Origin: Flavobacterium psychrotrophum
Lineage (GTDB): Bacteria > Bacteroidota > Bacteroidia > Flavobacteriales > Flavobacteriaceae
Assembly (NCBI RefSeq): GCF_003403075.1
Contig: NZ_CP031557.1
Coordinates: 3,844,001-3,908,000 of the forward strand
Length of the DNA: 64,000 nucleotides
Direction of reading: 5' to 3'
Shown in pieces: positions 1-10,436 of this stretch. The stretch's first letter is position 1. Every line of letters begins with the position of its first letter. The notes under the pieces were generated by a model that worked only from the letters and a program-made list of their open reading frames with translations, was not told where the DNA came from and searched no databases. Made by a program: the position numbers and the translations under genes.

Positions 1-314
1 ATGGCCATATAGTACAGGGACACGTAGACCAGACCGGAATTTGTAAAAGCGTAGAAGAAGCCGGTGGCAGCTGGTACTTTACCTTTGAATATAACCCCGC
101 CACAAGCAACATTACTATAGAAAAGGGCTCGATAACCGTTAACGGAGTAAGTCTTACCGTGGTAAACTCGCAGGTTAATTCATTTAGTGTTGCTATAATC
201 CCATACACTTACGAGCACACTAATTTCAACCAAATTAAAGCCGGCACTACAGTAAACCTTGAGTTTGATGTGATAGGCAAATATGTGGCAAGAATAAATA
301 GTTTGAGAAACTAA
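1..314 (+). CDS. ribE: Riboflavin synthase, C-terminal part (5' end outside window)
   Basis: The open frame reads from base 3 and ends at TAA 312-314, giving the last ~103 residues. The fragment opens with GHIVQGHVDQTG, the conserved start of the second lumazine-binding barrel of riboflavin synthase, and carries NGVSLTVV further on. The enzyme dismutates two 6,7-dimethyl-8-ribityllumazine molecules into riboflavin in the cytoplasm. The tail ends in ARINSLRN, close to the usual family length. The ATG at base 1 is not a start: its frame stops after three codons. No downstream partner follows, so this is the end of its transcript. Identification is confident; the gene symbol (ribE versus ribC) depends on convention. 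Confidence 0.93.
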   Translation, partial: GHIVQGHVDQTGICKSVEEAGGSWYFTFEYNPATSNITIEKGSITVNGVSLTVVNSQVNSFSVAIIPYTYEHTNFNQIKAGTTVNLEFDVIGKYVARINSLRN

Positions 315-337
315 ACACTTAAACAGTAATCAATAAA

Positions 338-441
338 GTGTTAGCTACTCCCTCTCCAAGGAGCAGCTAACACCTACAAATGCTGGTTAATAAACAAGGC
401 CAATCCAAGATGGATCGCTCTGTTTATTAAGCAGCATTTGT
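338..441. other. Two adjacent hairpins downstream of riboflavin synthase
   Basis: The first hairpin pairs gtgttagct (338-346) with agctaacac (365-373), extended inside by ctcc/ggag. The second pairs a 20-nt arm at 376-395 with 422-441 with one mismatch, and its loop contains a small atcca/tggat stem. Neither is followed by a clear T-run, so a simple terminator is not obvious; a 3' UTR structure, small RNA or dispersed palindromic element would fit. From 442 to 727 I see no gene or other recognisable signal. Confidence 0.55.
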
Positions 442-727
442 ATTCTGGAAACGCGCCTGTGCAAAATGGGAATCATATCTACTTTGCTACTACCCTGTAT
501 ATACACAACTCGTTGACCTCATAATTTCCCCTTCCTAATAATAAGAAATGTCTTTTTTACAAACCTGACATTTTTTATAATTAAATCCTCTCAAGCCTTT
601 AGATTATTGAACCCTGTTTTAAAGTACTGTATCTACATAAGACTTCCCAGCCTTGTGTCAATACACGCAAACAATTGTGCGATTGGAGCTAAAGTTGCGG
701 CTTTAAAAACAGCGCATGCCATAATAG

Positions 728-770
728 ATACAAAACAAGGGCAGCCGATTTGGCTGCCCTTGTTTTGTAT
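728..770. terminator. Bidirectional terminator, 19-bp perfect stem
   Basis: A 19-nt arm (728-746) pairs perfectly with 752-770 across a 5-nt loop. The stem has a GC-rich top and A/T-rich base, so it works as an intrinsic terminator in both directions. It sits between the convergent riboflavin synthase gene and the large surface-protein gene. Confidence 0.85.
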
Positions 771-830
771 TTAAAGTTGGTGTCCCACATAAAAAAGCTA
801 TTGCTGACTGCTACTGGACACTGTAACTAT

Positions 831-3800
831 TTATCGCTTCATCGCAAAGTGTGCCTTAAAGGTCCTTGCATGGCCATTCTCGTTGAACTCAACGGTAAAC
901 CAGTAGTCGTCTGACGGTAACGGGTTGCCGTTGTAGGTACCGTCCCACCCCTGGCCTTTGTCGGTCCTGCTGTCAGGGCTTAGCTGTTTGATGAGCTTGC
1001 CGTAGCGGTCAAAGATAAAGATCCTTGCACCCGTACCCTGAAGCCCGATGATGTTCCAGTAGTCGTTGATGCCATCGCCGTTTGGCGTAAAGTATTTAGG
1101 GTAGTCCACTACGCTTACGCCCGGGATCCTTAGCATGTCACATGGGTTGATCTCAAGGGTGTTCGCATCGCGAACGTATACCGTAAAGAAGCCCAGTGGT
1201 ACATTAGTAAATACATTCGAGTTCTGCCATGGGCCCAGTGGCGTGGCATTGCCGTCTGCATCTTCTGGCGCAAGGCTGTACTGGTAGTCGCCATAGCCCT
1301 GTACAAGCACCGTTACCGTCTGGTTGTCCCCAAAGGCGTTGCTTACCACATAGCCTGTATTAATGATCTCCGCTGGCCCCGAAAGGAATACTTCAAATGG
1401 TGCCACTGCATCAGAGATACAGTTGTCTGCATTCCATACTTCTACCGTGTAAAGGCCTTCTTCGGTTGCTGTGTACCTTTCTGAGGTGCCGTTCGTGGCT
1501 ACTGCCGTACCGTTAAGGTACCACTGGTAGGTGTTGCCTGCCGTGGTGTCGCCTGCATGCAGGTACACCGGTTTGTTTACGTTGCCATTGCTGTATTCTA
1601 CACACAAGGTATCATCGTTGTCTTCACTGGTGATGTTTGGTGTTGGCAGCAAACTTACCCTGATGTTAAAGCTGGTTACTGCATAGCATGGTGAGAACGT
1701 GCTGGTGTTGGTTACCCTCACCCAGATCGTCTGCCCAAGGTATACCGTATTGGTAAATGCTGCAGGCGTTGCTATATATTCCGCTGCCGTGATGTCGCCT
1801 GCCTCGGCTGCGGCCTGGCTGGTGTAGTAGCCCAGCGTATATTGTGCAGGGTTCTGGCTGCCCAGTACTTCTGCGCCTGCTGGGGTAAGGTCAAAGGCCG
1901 TAAAGCCGTCGTTCGTGCTGTCATAGTCACATTCCACCATTGGGCTGTTGGCCGGTGAGGTTACCGGGTTGGCTACCGCTGCCTGTTCGGCGTAAAGCTC
2001 AAGTGTTGTAGTGATTGAACAGGTTGTTGTCCTGTTGGTTACCACTACCCATATCTGCTGGTGGCCTGCCGTAGTATTGGTGTACAGGTGTGGCAGTGCC
2101 CTGCCTGCTGTTATGTCTGCAATGCTGGCATAGAACCTGATGTCAAAGTTCGTTGGCACTTCGCCTGCGGCCGTAATAAGGTCGGTTACATGGCCGATCA
2201 GGTTGAACGTCTCAAAGCCGGTTGTTGGATCGTTACAGATTGCATACAATGGTACTACGCCTGTGCTGTCGTATACCGGTGGCAGTGGGTTAACGTGCAG
2301 TGGCAGTGTTACAAGCACTGAACATGCCGGTGAGCCCGGTTGGGTATCGGTACGCGTTACACGTACGATTACCGTATCATCCCAAGGGGTTACGTTCAGG
2401 TATTTTGTCTCATCAGGTATCGCAATGCCTGCTGCCTCATCGGCAGCATTGGCATAATAGGTAAGCACTGATTGTGTATCGCCTGCAAGGATGTTAACCG
2501 CTGCATCGGTAAGGTCAAATTCTTCGATACCATCGCCTATTGTTGCATCATGGCTGTCGCATAGCTCCAGTGTCAACGGATTGATGTTAGGGTTTGGCGA
2601 AGGGTTAACGATCAGCGTAAGGGTTTCTTTGCTGATACAGCCCTGTGGTGTGGTTACCAGTACATATAGCGTCTGGTAGCCTGCGACTGTGTTTTCAAAG
2701 GCTTCCGGTGTAGTAATCCAGTTTATGGCTGCATCACGGTCTGCCTCTAATATAAAGTACTGCACCAGGTTTTGCTCTCCTATACCGGTTGGTGTAAGTA
2801 TCTCGTCGTCTTTCGATGTAAGGTCGAAAAGAGCTTTGTTGTCATTAGGTAATTCATCACATACAATAAGCGGTGTAGCATGGGCCAATTCCTGTGGACG
2901 GTCTACAAACAGCTTAAAGCTTGTTACAATGAAACATTCTGTTGCAGGGTATTCTATCCTTACCCAGATCTCCTGGTTGTCAATCCCTGCAAAGGCAGCA
3001 GGGCTGGTAATCCTTGGGAAGCCGGCAGTAGCGCTTGGCTCGTCAATAAAGTAACGGATCACAAGGCTGCCCGGTACTTCTCCCGTAAGGGTATATATAG
3101 CTGCATCCTGCTGTGTAAGGTCAAATACCACACGCCCGTCATTAGTAGCATCATTATCATCACAGTCCCTTAGGTCGGTAAGCTGTACGTCTGCCGGGGC
3201 AGGGTTTACAATAAGGGTAATGGTGTATACAATGCTGCGGCAACCCGTAAGGGTATTGGTCGCTACTACATAAAGTGTCGTATTATCGGTATTTTCAAAG
3301 TTTGCAGTACCGGTTATGGCATTATTCCCCCTTTCGGCATCGGTCATGGTATAGTAGAAGGCTACGGTCATGTCCGTGCCGCCATCTATCATTTCTGCTG
3401 CGATCCGGTCAAGGTCAAAGTTACCTAGGTTATTATTGGTCGTGCTGCATACTGTAAGTTCATCTGTTGTTGGCTGTACCAATATTGGCAGTGGCTCTAC
3501 ACGGATGTCCAGTAGTACGATACGGTAGCAGCCCGTTACATTATCAGTAACCCTTACAAAGATGGGCTGTACCGCAGGAGAGCTTCTATTTTCATATGTC
3601 TCAGGGTTGGGGATTGCACCGGTACCTGCTTCTGCATCCGCAAGGTTCGTGTGGAACGTGGTGGTTAAACCGTTTACGCCTCCTGTGATCTCGTCTGTCT
3701 TACCGGTAAGGTCAAATTCCTCGACCTCATCGCCGGGGTTGTCCTCATCACAAAGTACCAGCGGTGTTGGGTTCGTTACTACCGGTAGCGGGTTCACCAC

Positions 3801-6800
3801 AAGGTTTAGCGGTACAATGTCGTAACAGCCCGTAGCGTTTATAGTAACTTTTAGATATACAGTAGTTGTAACACTATTGTAGTTCGTTGGGCTTGCTATT
3901 GCCGGGGCACCCGCATTGGCTGCCGCTATAGTTTCATAATATGTAACCGTATGTAGTGTAGGATTAAGAGCACCTAAAACCCTGGCCTCATATGTTGTAA
4001 GATTAAACACACCAATACCATCTGTATCATTGGCACCGTTATCACAAATCGCATATGGCACAAGCGGATCTACAGCAATAGGCCTTGGATTAGTGGTAAG
4101 TTGCAACGGCACTACAGTATAACAATCTGTAGAAAGTGTGCTGTACAGCCTTATATATACAGTTTGCGTATTGGCATTACCATTTGCAAATGCAGTAATA
4201 TTAGTCCATATGTTAGTACCACGTTCTGCATCTGGCAGGGTAAGGTGTATCGTGGCAGCTACTAATGGCTGAGTACCTATTGCTTCTGCTATAGCAGGTG
4301 TAAGATCAAAAATACCATGTCCAATATCATCAATAGCACATGTTACTAAACCTGTAGGTAGAATACCTACCGGCCTTGCAACAACTTTGATATGGAATGT
4401 TTCTTCATCTGTACAGTTTGGCGTAGTATGTGTTTCATCCCAAACCCACAGGTCATAATCACCAGGCAGCAATGTATCTCCCACAAAGCGTTCTACCTGG
4501 CCCGGTACACCCGGACCACCGGCAAGGTCAAAATATCTTGCTGTAGCCGGATTAGGCGTAACAAGAACATACTGGTCGCACGATACAACATTAGCCGGAA
4601 CCGGAACATCTATCCTGTTTATTGTAAGTACAAAACTGTGCTGATCACTACATATCCTGTTAGTACCTGTCTGCGCATATACATATATTGTTTGCGTAGC
4701 TGTAATAGTAAGGTTTGTTATAGGACTGACACCATTAGGGCTGCTAAAATAGTTACCTACTGTAAGAGCCGGAAGTGTATGTGTATCACAATCTGAGAAA
4801 TTTGTCTGTGTCTTATCTACTACAGGAGTCTGATTAATTACAATATCAATACTCGCCTCATCAGAACAGTTTTGCCTGCCTGTTAAGCGCCTGTATAAAT
4901 ACACTCTTGCTGAGGCTGTAAAAGTAAGGTTCGTAATCATTTGCTGACCAGCAACATCTGGCCCACCCTGAAGCGTATAATAATGCTGCAGATAAGTATC
5001 ATTAGGATTAGTACCACCTACGTTTATATTAGGAAGTGTATAAGTATCACAAGCTTCTACATCAAGCACAAGCTGGCCTGCAAGAGGACTTGTAGTATCT
5101 GTTTCTAAAGATGCTGCCGCCCAGTATGCACTACCAGGAGCAGTACTTCCGTTAGCAATAGTTGTTATTTCAGTATCTACAGATGCAGAGAAAATTATTA
5201 CATTAAAATATGTTTCCATAAAACAGCTTGGGTTACCCGCAGCTGCTGCATAGATATAAACGCGCGTTCCATCATCAGGATCATCATTTGTTGTAATCCT
5301 GAACTGATTAGGAAGCTGTGTTTGTCCGGGTGTAGTTGGGCCACCACTTAAGCGGTAGTAACCGTATCCCGCAGGAAGGTTTGGCAGGTTATAGAAATCG
5401 CAGACAGCAGCATCAGACTGCGCAACGATGGCAGGCGTAGCTGTAATGTTTACAACAAAACTTGTCTCTCTAAAACATTCACCGGCACCACCAGTAGCAG
5501 CATAAACAAATACTGTTTGAGAAGTAGTAAGCACAGTACCCACCGGTATTACCTGACCACCACCTGTAGGGCCTCCTGTAAGTGTATAGTAGTTACCAAC
5601 CGTTAGTGGGGTTAGTGTAAACTCATCACACACATTATATACAGGATTAAAAGTATCCAGCGTTGGAGTGTTATAAATTGTTACAACAAATGATGTTGTA
5701 TTAGTACAAGTTGCCGCAGCAGGTATAAAGTAATAAATAGTAGTGGTAGTGGTTATTGCCCTACCCGCAGGTATTACAGTACCGCCTCCGTTTGGAGCTG
5801 TGCGGTATTCGCCTATTGTAAGTGCTGGCAGTGTATAAGTGTCGCACGCAGACACAGGTCCAGGCGGAACAGGGTTAACCAGTATCTGTATTTCTTCCTC
5901 TGCTGTACAGTTTGGCGAACCACCCGTCTGAGCAAAAACATATATGGTTTGAGACACCAAAATATCCTGTCCTGCAGAAAGTGGTGTACCCGTACCTCCG
6001 GGGCCCGTAAAATAATTACCTACCGTAAGCGCCGGTAACCTGTAAGAGGTACAACTTGCCACCACCGGAGGAACATTAATTACCGGAGGGGCCACAGTAG
6101 TAACCGTAAACGATTTTTCATCTGTACATGTTGTACCTGAAAGTTGGGCATAGATATAAATAGTAGCGTTTGTTGTAATTATATCTCCCGGAAATTTCTG
6201 AACGTTACCCGGGGTAGTTGGTCCGCCTGCCATTGTGTAATAAGCTGACCCAGCTACCGGATATGGAGGGAGTGGATAACCTGTATCAGAACATACCGTT
6301 TGATTAGCAGGTACGTTTGTTATCTGAACACGGTTAATTGTAATATTAAACTGACTCTCTGCCGCACACCCAGGATTTGAGTTGTACACATAAAGAGGCA
6401 ATTGAGATGTAGTAAGTACTGTACCACCCGCACCCGGATACATAGTACCTGTACCGGCAGGACCAGTATAATAATTACCAGCACTTAATGGCTGTAATGT
6501 ATAACTGTTACATGCATTTACATTTGCAAGTGTATCTACAGTTGGCGTATTAGTTATGGTTACATTAAAACTTTCATTACCCGTACAGTTCGTTCCCGAA
6601 TTTACATCGGCGTAAGTATATACAGTACGGTTAGAAGTAATTACCGTACCCACAGCAACAACACCTCCTGTACCATTTGGCCCATTATAATAAGTTCCGA
6701 ATGGAAGTGTCGGCAACGTATAGCTACCACAACTTGTTACATTCTGCGGTGCAAACCTTCCTGTAATAATGTGAATCCAGAAGCTTTTTTGATCGCTACA

Positions 6801-9800
6801 TGTAGTAGTTCCTGTAGTAGTTTCAGCATATACATATAATGTCCTGTCAGCTGTAACAACAGTTCCTGCAGGCACCACTGTACCTCCGCCATTAGCAGCA
6901 GTATAGTAGTTACCGGTAGTAAGCGATGGTAATGTATAACTAGCACAAGCTATGATATTTTGAAATGTACCAACAGAAGGATTCGGTAATATTGTAATTA
7001 TAAAATTACTTTCGGCAGGACAAGATCCATCATTTAAAGATGCATAAACATAAAGCGTAGTTGTAGTCGTAATTAAATCGCCTGCAAATTTCTGTACATT
7101 TCCTGTAGTTGTTGGACCACCCGGCATAGTAAAATACCTGCTTCCTGTAGCAAGGCCAGGCAGAGTGTAGCTTCGGCAAATTGTTTGATTACCAGGGTTA
7201 GCAGCTGTTGCACCCAAAATTGTAACTGTAAATTGCCTGAATCCTCGACAGCCATCAGCAGAAGCAGGGGTTGTAGCATATAACACTGTCGTTGAAGTAA
7301 TGAATGAACCCGGCTCGTGGCGTACACCTGTTGCGAAAGGACCTTCAAAGTAAGCTTCAACCTGAGGATTAACCGGTAACTGATAGCTACCACATGCAGA
7401 TGCATTTGCTATAGGATTGATTACCGGATTTGGATTTATTGTCAGAGCAAAGCTACTTTCTGAAAAACAGCCAGGATTGTTAGGGCTTACTCTGTAAATA
7501 TATAATGTTTGCGAAGTTCTTACATCGCTACCGGCAGGATATAGTGTACCTGTACCACCTGGCCCAGAATAAAAGTTAGCTCCTGGAATAGTAGGAATTG
7601 TATAGCCAAAACAATACGATTGTGCACCATATACAGGAACCGGCTGCACATTATTTATTGCTACTTCAAAACTTTTTTCATTAAAGCAAGTTCCATCAGG
7701 ATGTGGCTTATAAACATAAATAGTTTGCGTAGTTGTTATTTGGGCATTTACTGCAAGCTGGGTACCGCCGCCAGTAGGCCCGCCCGGAGCAGTCCAGTAA
7801 GTATTACCTGCGGTAAGCGCAGGCAACCTGTAAGGCACACATTGATTAACATCGGCAGGATCATCGGCAGTAACAATGGTTACCACAAAAGAACTCGTAT
7901 TAGTACACGAAGCCGCTGTAGGAATATAAAAATATATTGTTGATGTAGTGCTTATTACAGTACCCCACGGAATTACTGCACCCCCGCCATTAGCAGCAGT
8001 GCGATATTCCTGACCCGGGTCAAGGTTAGGCAGCGTATAATTATTACAAGCTGTAACGGGAGCCGGTGTTACCGCACCCGGTAGCACTGTAATGGTAAAA
8101 CTGCTTTGATTAGAACAGTTAGCATTAGTATTATATATATAAATAGTTTGTGTACTTACTATCTGGCTGTTTGCCGGCAGCAATGCTCCTGTTCCGCCGC
8201 TACCGGTGTAGTAATTTCCGTCTGTAATTACAGGTAGTGTATAGCTACCGCAAACCGTTTGGGTTGTACCTGTAGATACAGCAGGCAGTGGATTTACCGT
8301 AATGGTAAAAGAAGTTACTGCATAACAAGAAGTATTACGGCTGCTTTGCACCCTTGCATAAATAGTTTGTGTACGCACTGTATTTGTAGTGGTACTCTGG
8401 TAATTTCCGGCAACCACAATATTACCTGTACCCGCATTTGCATCTGCAAGAGTAGTATAATATGTTACTGTAAAATCTGCCGGTGCCTGGCTGCCTAAAA
8501 TAGCAGCATCCTGAGCAGTAAGATTAAAAATAGCAGTTCCTGTGTTAATTGTACCCTCACATGCCGAAAGCCCTGCCGCAGGCTGAGTTGCCGTAGGAGT
8601 AGGAATTGTCATTAAATCGAAAGGAACTACCACATAACAACTACTGTTATGTGATTTTACACGAGCATAAATAGTAACTGTACCACCGGTTGTTGTGTAA
8701 GCAGCAGCATTAACTGCTCCGGTACCATCATTGGCAGCCAATGCGGTAGTATGATACGTTACCTGTGTTGCAGCATCAAGTCCTGTTTTTAAAGATGGGG
8801 TATTTAGTACCAAATTATAAGTATAACTTCCTCCCGAAGGACAGGCATACAAAGTAGTGGCGGCACCCGGAACAAGTTGCGGTGCAAACTCTATAGTTAC
8901 CTGTTCATCTACAGCACAAGCAGTAGCGGTATTAGTTATACGCACATTATATGTACCTGTTGCATTAACAGTAAGTGAAGAAGCTGTACCTATAACAGCT
9001 GCATTACCTACCCTGGTCCAGGCAAAAGTATATTGAGAACCTGTAAGTCCTGTATTAACTGTATAAGAGCTACCCTGGCACAGCGCAGTATTATTTGCAA
9101 GCGAAAGATTATCTCCAACCACCTGCTGGCCTAAGTTAAATGCTCCCTGAGGGAAGAAAACAGCCGAGTTGTAACGGCCATCATTACCCAATGTATTATT
9201 TGGGTTAGCATCGCCATCATCTGCAATTACTATTTTAATGTGGTAAGTTGTACCTGGAACAAGATCATTGGCCGAAGCAGTAAGCTGCACTGTTTGCCCC
9301 TCAAAATTGGTCGCTGCAGTTGGCGCCGCGCTACCACCGTTAAATACACCAAAATACTGAGAATTAACTGAAAGACATGTAGCAGTACCACTGTTAAAAG
9401 CACTGTTCCTGATGTTAGCAACAGAAACAGGAAGGTTAGTATTTGGCACAGTTGCTATATTTCGGTATGCCGCAGGGCTACCTGCAACTTTTATCAATAT
9501 AGCAAATCCGTCTTTAGAGTTACACTGATATTGCCCATACTCTTCTGAAGCAAAGATATAAGGTATTGATATATTAGGTGTTGCCGCAACAAAATCAAAC
9601 TCTAAAACCGTAGCATTCATACTACGTATAGGCGTTGTTGCTGCAAAAGCGGCCTGAAGATCTGCATCGCCCAGCCACGTTTGCGACTGCACACTATTAT
9701 CTGAAGACACACTGGTATTAGGACCGGAAGCCGTTGCGGCATCTCCCGTTACAAGCACAACACCAGATGCCATTGGAAAAGCGGCATTTGAGTTTGTAAA

Positions 9801-10019
9801 TGTACCGATACTATTTCCCTGTGCATAACTTACAGAGCTCAAACCAGTGCTTTTTACAGCACCTGTAGGCTGTACCAAACACGCTGAATTTCCCAGCAAG
9901 TAATTAACCAACTGGGTGGGGTTGGCATTACCGTTAGCGGTAGTGCTAACAACAACACCTTGCGAATAGCCTGTCAAACAGCAAAACAGGACAAACAGAA
10001 CAAGTAAATTTTTTCTCAT
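831..10019 (-). CDS. Giant T9SS type B surface protein with choice-of-anchor L domain and repeats
   Basis: A secreted, probably cell-surface protein of about 3062 residues. I chose the ATG at 10019-10017, because the upstream reading starts with TTG; it gives a typical signal peptide (MRKNLLVLFVLF, cleavage after YSQ). An N-terminal ~280-residue region matches choice-of-anchor L (residues such as VLVTGDA, FASEEYGQY, ILIKVAG). The middle holds about 17 units of ~75 residues with the pattern CxxYTLP...GNYYTGPGGTG...TIYVYA...C, and 11 longer units of ~95 residues with C...FDLT...YYTT...A, two before and nine after the first set. An Ig-like unit precedes the C-terminal type B sorting domain (YPKYFTPNGDGINDYW, IFDRYGKLI, WDGTYNG, PSDDYWF), which targets the protein to T9SS export. 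The repeats suggest adhesion or gliding, but no ligand can be named. Base composition changes inside the gene near 3840. Confidence 0.93.
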   Translation of the reverse strand: MRKNLLVLFVLFCCLTGYSQGVVVSTTANGNANPTQLVNYLLGNSACLVQPTGAVKSTGLSSVSYAQGNSIGTFTNSNAAFPMASGVVLVTGDAATASGPNTSVSSDNSVQSQTWLGDADLQAAFAATTPIRSMNATVLEFDFVAATPNISIPYIFASEEYGQYQCNSKDGFAILIKVAGSPAAYRNIATVPNTNLPVSVANIRNSAFNSGTATCLSVNSQYFGVFNGGSAAPTAATNFEGQTVQLTASANDLVPGTTYHIKIVIADDGDANPNNTLGNDGRYNSAVFFPQGAFNLGQQVVGDNLSLANNTALCQGSSYTVNTGLTGSQYTFAWTRVGNAAVIGTASSLTVNATGTYNVRITNTATACAVDEQVTIEFAPQLVPGAATTLYACPSGGSYTYNLVLNTPSLKTGLDAATQVTYHTTALAANDGTGAVNAAAYTTTGGTVTIYARVKSHNSSCYVVVPFDLMTIPTPTATQPAAGLSACEGTINTGTAIFNLTAQDAAILGSQAPADFTVTYYTTLADANAGTGNIVVAGNYQSTTTNTVRTQTIYARVQSSRNTSCYAVTSFTITVNPLPAVSTGTTQTVCGSYTLPVITDGNYYTGSGGTGALLPANSQIVSTQTIYIYNTNANCSNQSSFTITVLPGAVTPAPVTACNNYTLPNLDPGQEYRTAANGGGAVIPWGTVISTTSTIYFYIPTAASCTNTSSFVVTIVTADDPADVNQCVPYRLPALTAGNTYWTAPGGPTGGGTQLAVNAQITTTQTIYVYKPHPDGTCFNEKSFEVAINNVQPVPVYGAQSYCFGYTIPTIPGANFYSGPGGTGTLYPAGSDVRTSQTLYIYRVSPNNPGCFSESSFALTINPNPVINPIANASACGSYQLPVNPQVEAYFEGPFATGVRHEPGSFITSTTVLYATTPASADGCRGFRQFTVTILGATAANPGNQTICRSYTLPGLATGSRYFTMPGGPTTTGNVQKFAGDLITTTTTLYVYASLNDGSCPAESNFIITILPNPSVGTFQNIIACASYTLPSLTTGNYYTAANGGGTVVPAGTVVTADRTLYVYAETTTGTTTCSDQKSFWIHIITGRFAPQNVTSCGSYTLPTLPFGTYYNGPNGTGGVVAVGTVITSNRTVYTYADVNSGTNCTGNESFNVTITNTPTVDTLANVNACNSYTLQPLSAGNYYTGPAGTGTMYPGAGGTVLTTSQLPLYVYNSNPGCAAESQFNITINRVQITNVPANQTVCSDTGYPLPPYPVAGSAYYTMAGGPTTPGNVQKFPGDIITTNATIYIYAQLSGTTCTDEKSFTVTTVAPPVINVPPVVASCTSYRLPALTVGNYFTGPGGTGTPLSAGQDILVSQTIYVFAQTGGSPNCTAEEEIQILVNPVPPGPVSACDTYTLPALTIGEYRTAPNGGGTVIPAGRAITTTTTIYYFIPAAATCTNTTSFVVTIYNTPTLDTFNPVYNVCDEFTLTPLTVGNYYTLTGGPTGGGQVIPVGTVLTTSQTVFVYAATGGAGECFRETSFVVNITATPAIVAQSDAAVCDFYNLPNLPAGYGYYRLSGGPTTPGQTQLPNQFRITTNDDPDDGTRVYIYAAAAGNPSCFMETYFNVIIFSASVDTEITTIANGSTAPGSAYWAAASLETDTTSPLAGQLVLDVEACDTYTLPNINVGGTNPNDTYLQHYYTLQGGPDVAGQQMITNLTFTASARVYLYRRLTGRQNCSDEASIDIVINQTPVVDKTQTNFSDCDTHTLPALTVGNYFSSPNGVSPITNLTITATQTIYVYAQTGTNRICSDQHSFVLTINRIDVPVPANVVSCDQYVLVTPNPATARYFDLAGGPGVPGQVERFVGDTLLPGDYDLWVWDETHTTPNCTDEETFHIKVVARPVGILPTGLVTCAIDDIGHGIFDLTPAIAEAIGTQPLVAATIHLTLPDAERGTNIWTNITAFANGNANTQTVYIRLYSTLSTDCYTVVPLQLTTNPRPIAVDPLVPYAICDNGANDTDGIGVFNLTTYEARVLGALNPTLHTVTYYETIAAANAGAPAIASPTNYNSVTTTVYLKVTINATGCYDIVPLNLVVNPLPVVTNPTPLVLCDEDNPGDEVEEFDLTGKTDEITGGVNGLTTTFHTNLADAEAGTGAIPNPETYENRSSPAVQPIFVRVTDNVTGCYRIVLLDIRVEPLPILVQPTTDELTVCSTTNNNLGNFDLDRIAAEMIDGGTDMTVAFYYTMTDAERGNNAITGTANFENTDNTTLYVVATNTLTGCRSIVYTITLIVNPAPADVQLTDLRDCDDNDATNDGRVVFDLTQQDAAIYTLTGEVPGSLVIRYFIDEPSATAGFPRITSPAAFAGIDNQEIWVRIEYPATECFIVTSFKLFVDRPQELAHATPLIVCDELPNDNKALFDLTSKDDEILTPTGIGEQNLVQYFILEADRDAAINWITTPEAFENTVAGYQTLYVLVTTPQGCISKETLTLIVNPSPNPNINPLTLELCDSHDATIGDGIEEFDLTDAAVNILAGDTQSVLTYYANAADEAAGIAIPDETKYLNVTPWDDTVIVRVTRTDTQPGSPACSVLVTLPLHVNPLPPVYDSTGVVPLYAICNDPTTGFETFNLIGHVTDLITAAGEVPTNFDIRFYASIADITAGRALPHLYTNTTAGHQQIWVVVTNRTTTCSITTTLELYAEQAAVANPVTSPANSPMVECDYDSTNDGFTAFDLTPAGAEVLGSQNPAQYTLGYYTSQAAAEAGDITAAEYIATPAAFTNTVYLGQTIWVRVTNTSTFSPCYAVTSFNIRVSLLPTPNITSEDNDDTLCVEYSNGNVNKPVYLHAGDTTAGNTYQWYLNGTAVATNGTSERYTATEEGLYTVEVWNADNCISDAVAPFEVFLSGPAEIINTGYVVSNAFGDNQTVTVLVQGYGDYQYSLAPEDADGNATPLGPWQNSNVFTNVPLGFFTVYVRDANTLEINPCDMLRIPGVSVVDYPKYFTPNGDGINDYWNIIGLQGTGARIFIFDRYGKLIKQLSPDSRTDKGQGWDGTYNGNPLPSDDYWFTVEFNENGHARTFKAHFAMKR

Positions 10020-10286
10020 AACTTCCAACTAACTAGCAATCTATAAAATTTCGGGGCCAATCTTAATAAGTTAAAATTCAGCTTATTAAAACAGGAAGGC
10101 AAATATAAAATAATTGTGTTTCCTCATGTTAAAATTCACAACAATTTTCACACATCTCAGGCATCAATATAATTTTTAAAACATAAAAGAATTTTTAACA
10201 CAAAAGCAAAGATTATCTAATGTATAATTAAAACTTTTTGTCATTATTTTATAAAAAAACATAATACCTCTATTTACTATTGAACG

Positions 10287-10316
10287 CAAAAATACACGAT
10301 TTTTTGATTTATCAAA
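10287..10316 (-). promoter_or_regulatory. Candidate promoter for the giant surface-protein gene
   Basis: On the minus strand TTTG (10316-10313) lies 18 bp upstream of TATTTTTG (10294-10287), matching the Bacteroidota -33/-7 pattern. The start codon is about 260 nt downstream, implying a long AT-rich leader. No other gene was seen in the 10029-10436 gap. Confidence 0.5.
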
Positions 10317-10387
10317 GTATCCTGTAAATTTTATATTTTATAAAACATTTAACATTCATTTTCCCCTACTTATTTAACTTTTGTTTA

Positions 10388-10419
10388 TTGCGAAAATATT
10401 CTTATAGTTAGTATTTTTG
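10388..10419 (+). promoter_or_regulatory. Candidate promoter for the radical-SAM pair
   Basis: TTG (10388-10390) is separated by 21 bp from TATTTTTG (10412-10419), a good match to the Bacteroidota TTG/TAnnTTTG promoter. Transcription would begin close to the ATG at 10437, giving a very short leader. Confidence 0.6.
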
Positions 10420-10436
10420 TCTTAAAAGAATGGCAG

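Noticed and set aside
1..12. ATG at the first base as a start codon
   Set aside because: Its frame reads ATG GCC ATA TAG and stops at once; the real frame of riboflavin synthase starts at base 3.
4392..4796. 134-residue open frame opposite the giant surface-protein gene
   Set aside because: It lies wholly within a well-supported repeat protein on the other strand and shows no domain or start signal.
831..10019. CRISPR-like array in the repeated segments
   Set aside because: Repeats are about 225 bp, diverged and continuously coding; no short identical repeats with unique spacers exist here or elsewhere in the window.
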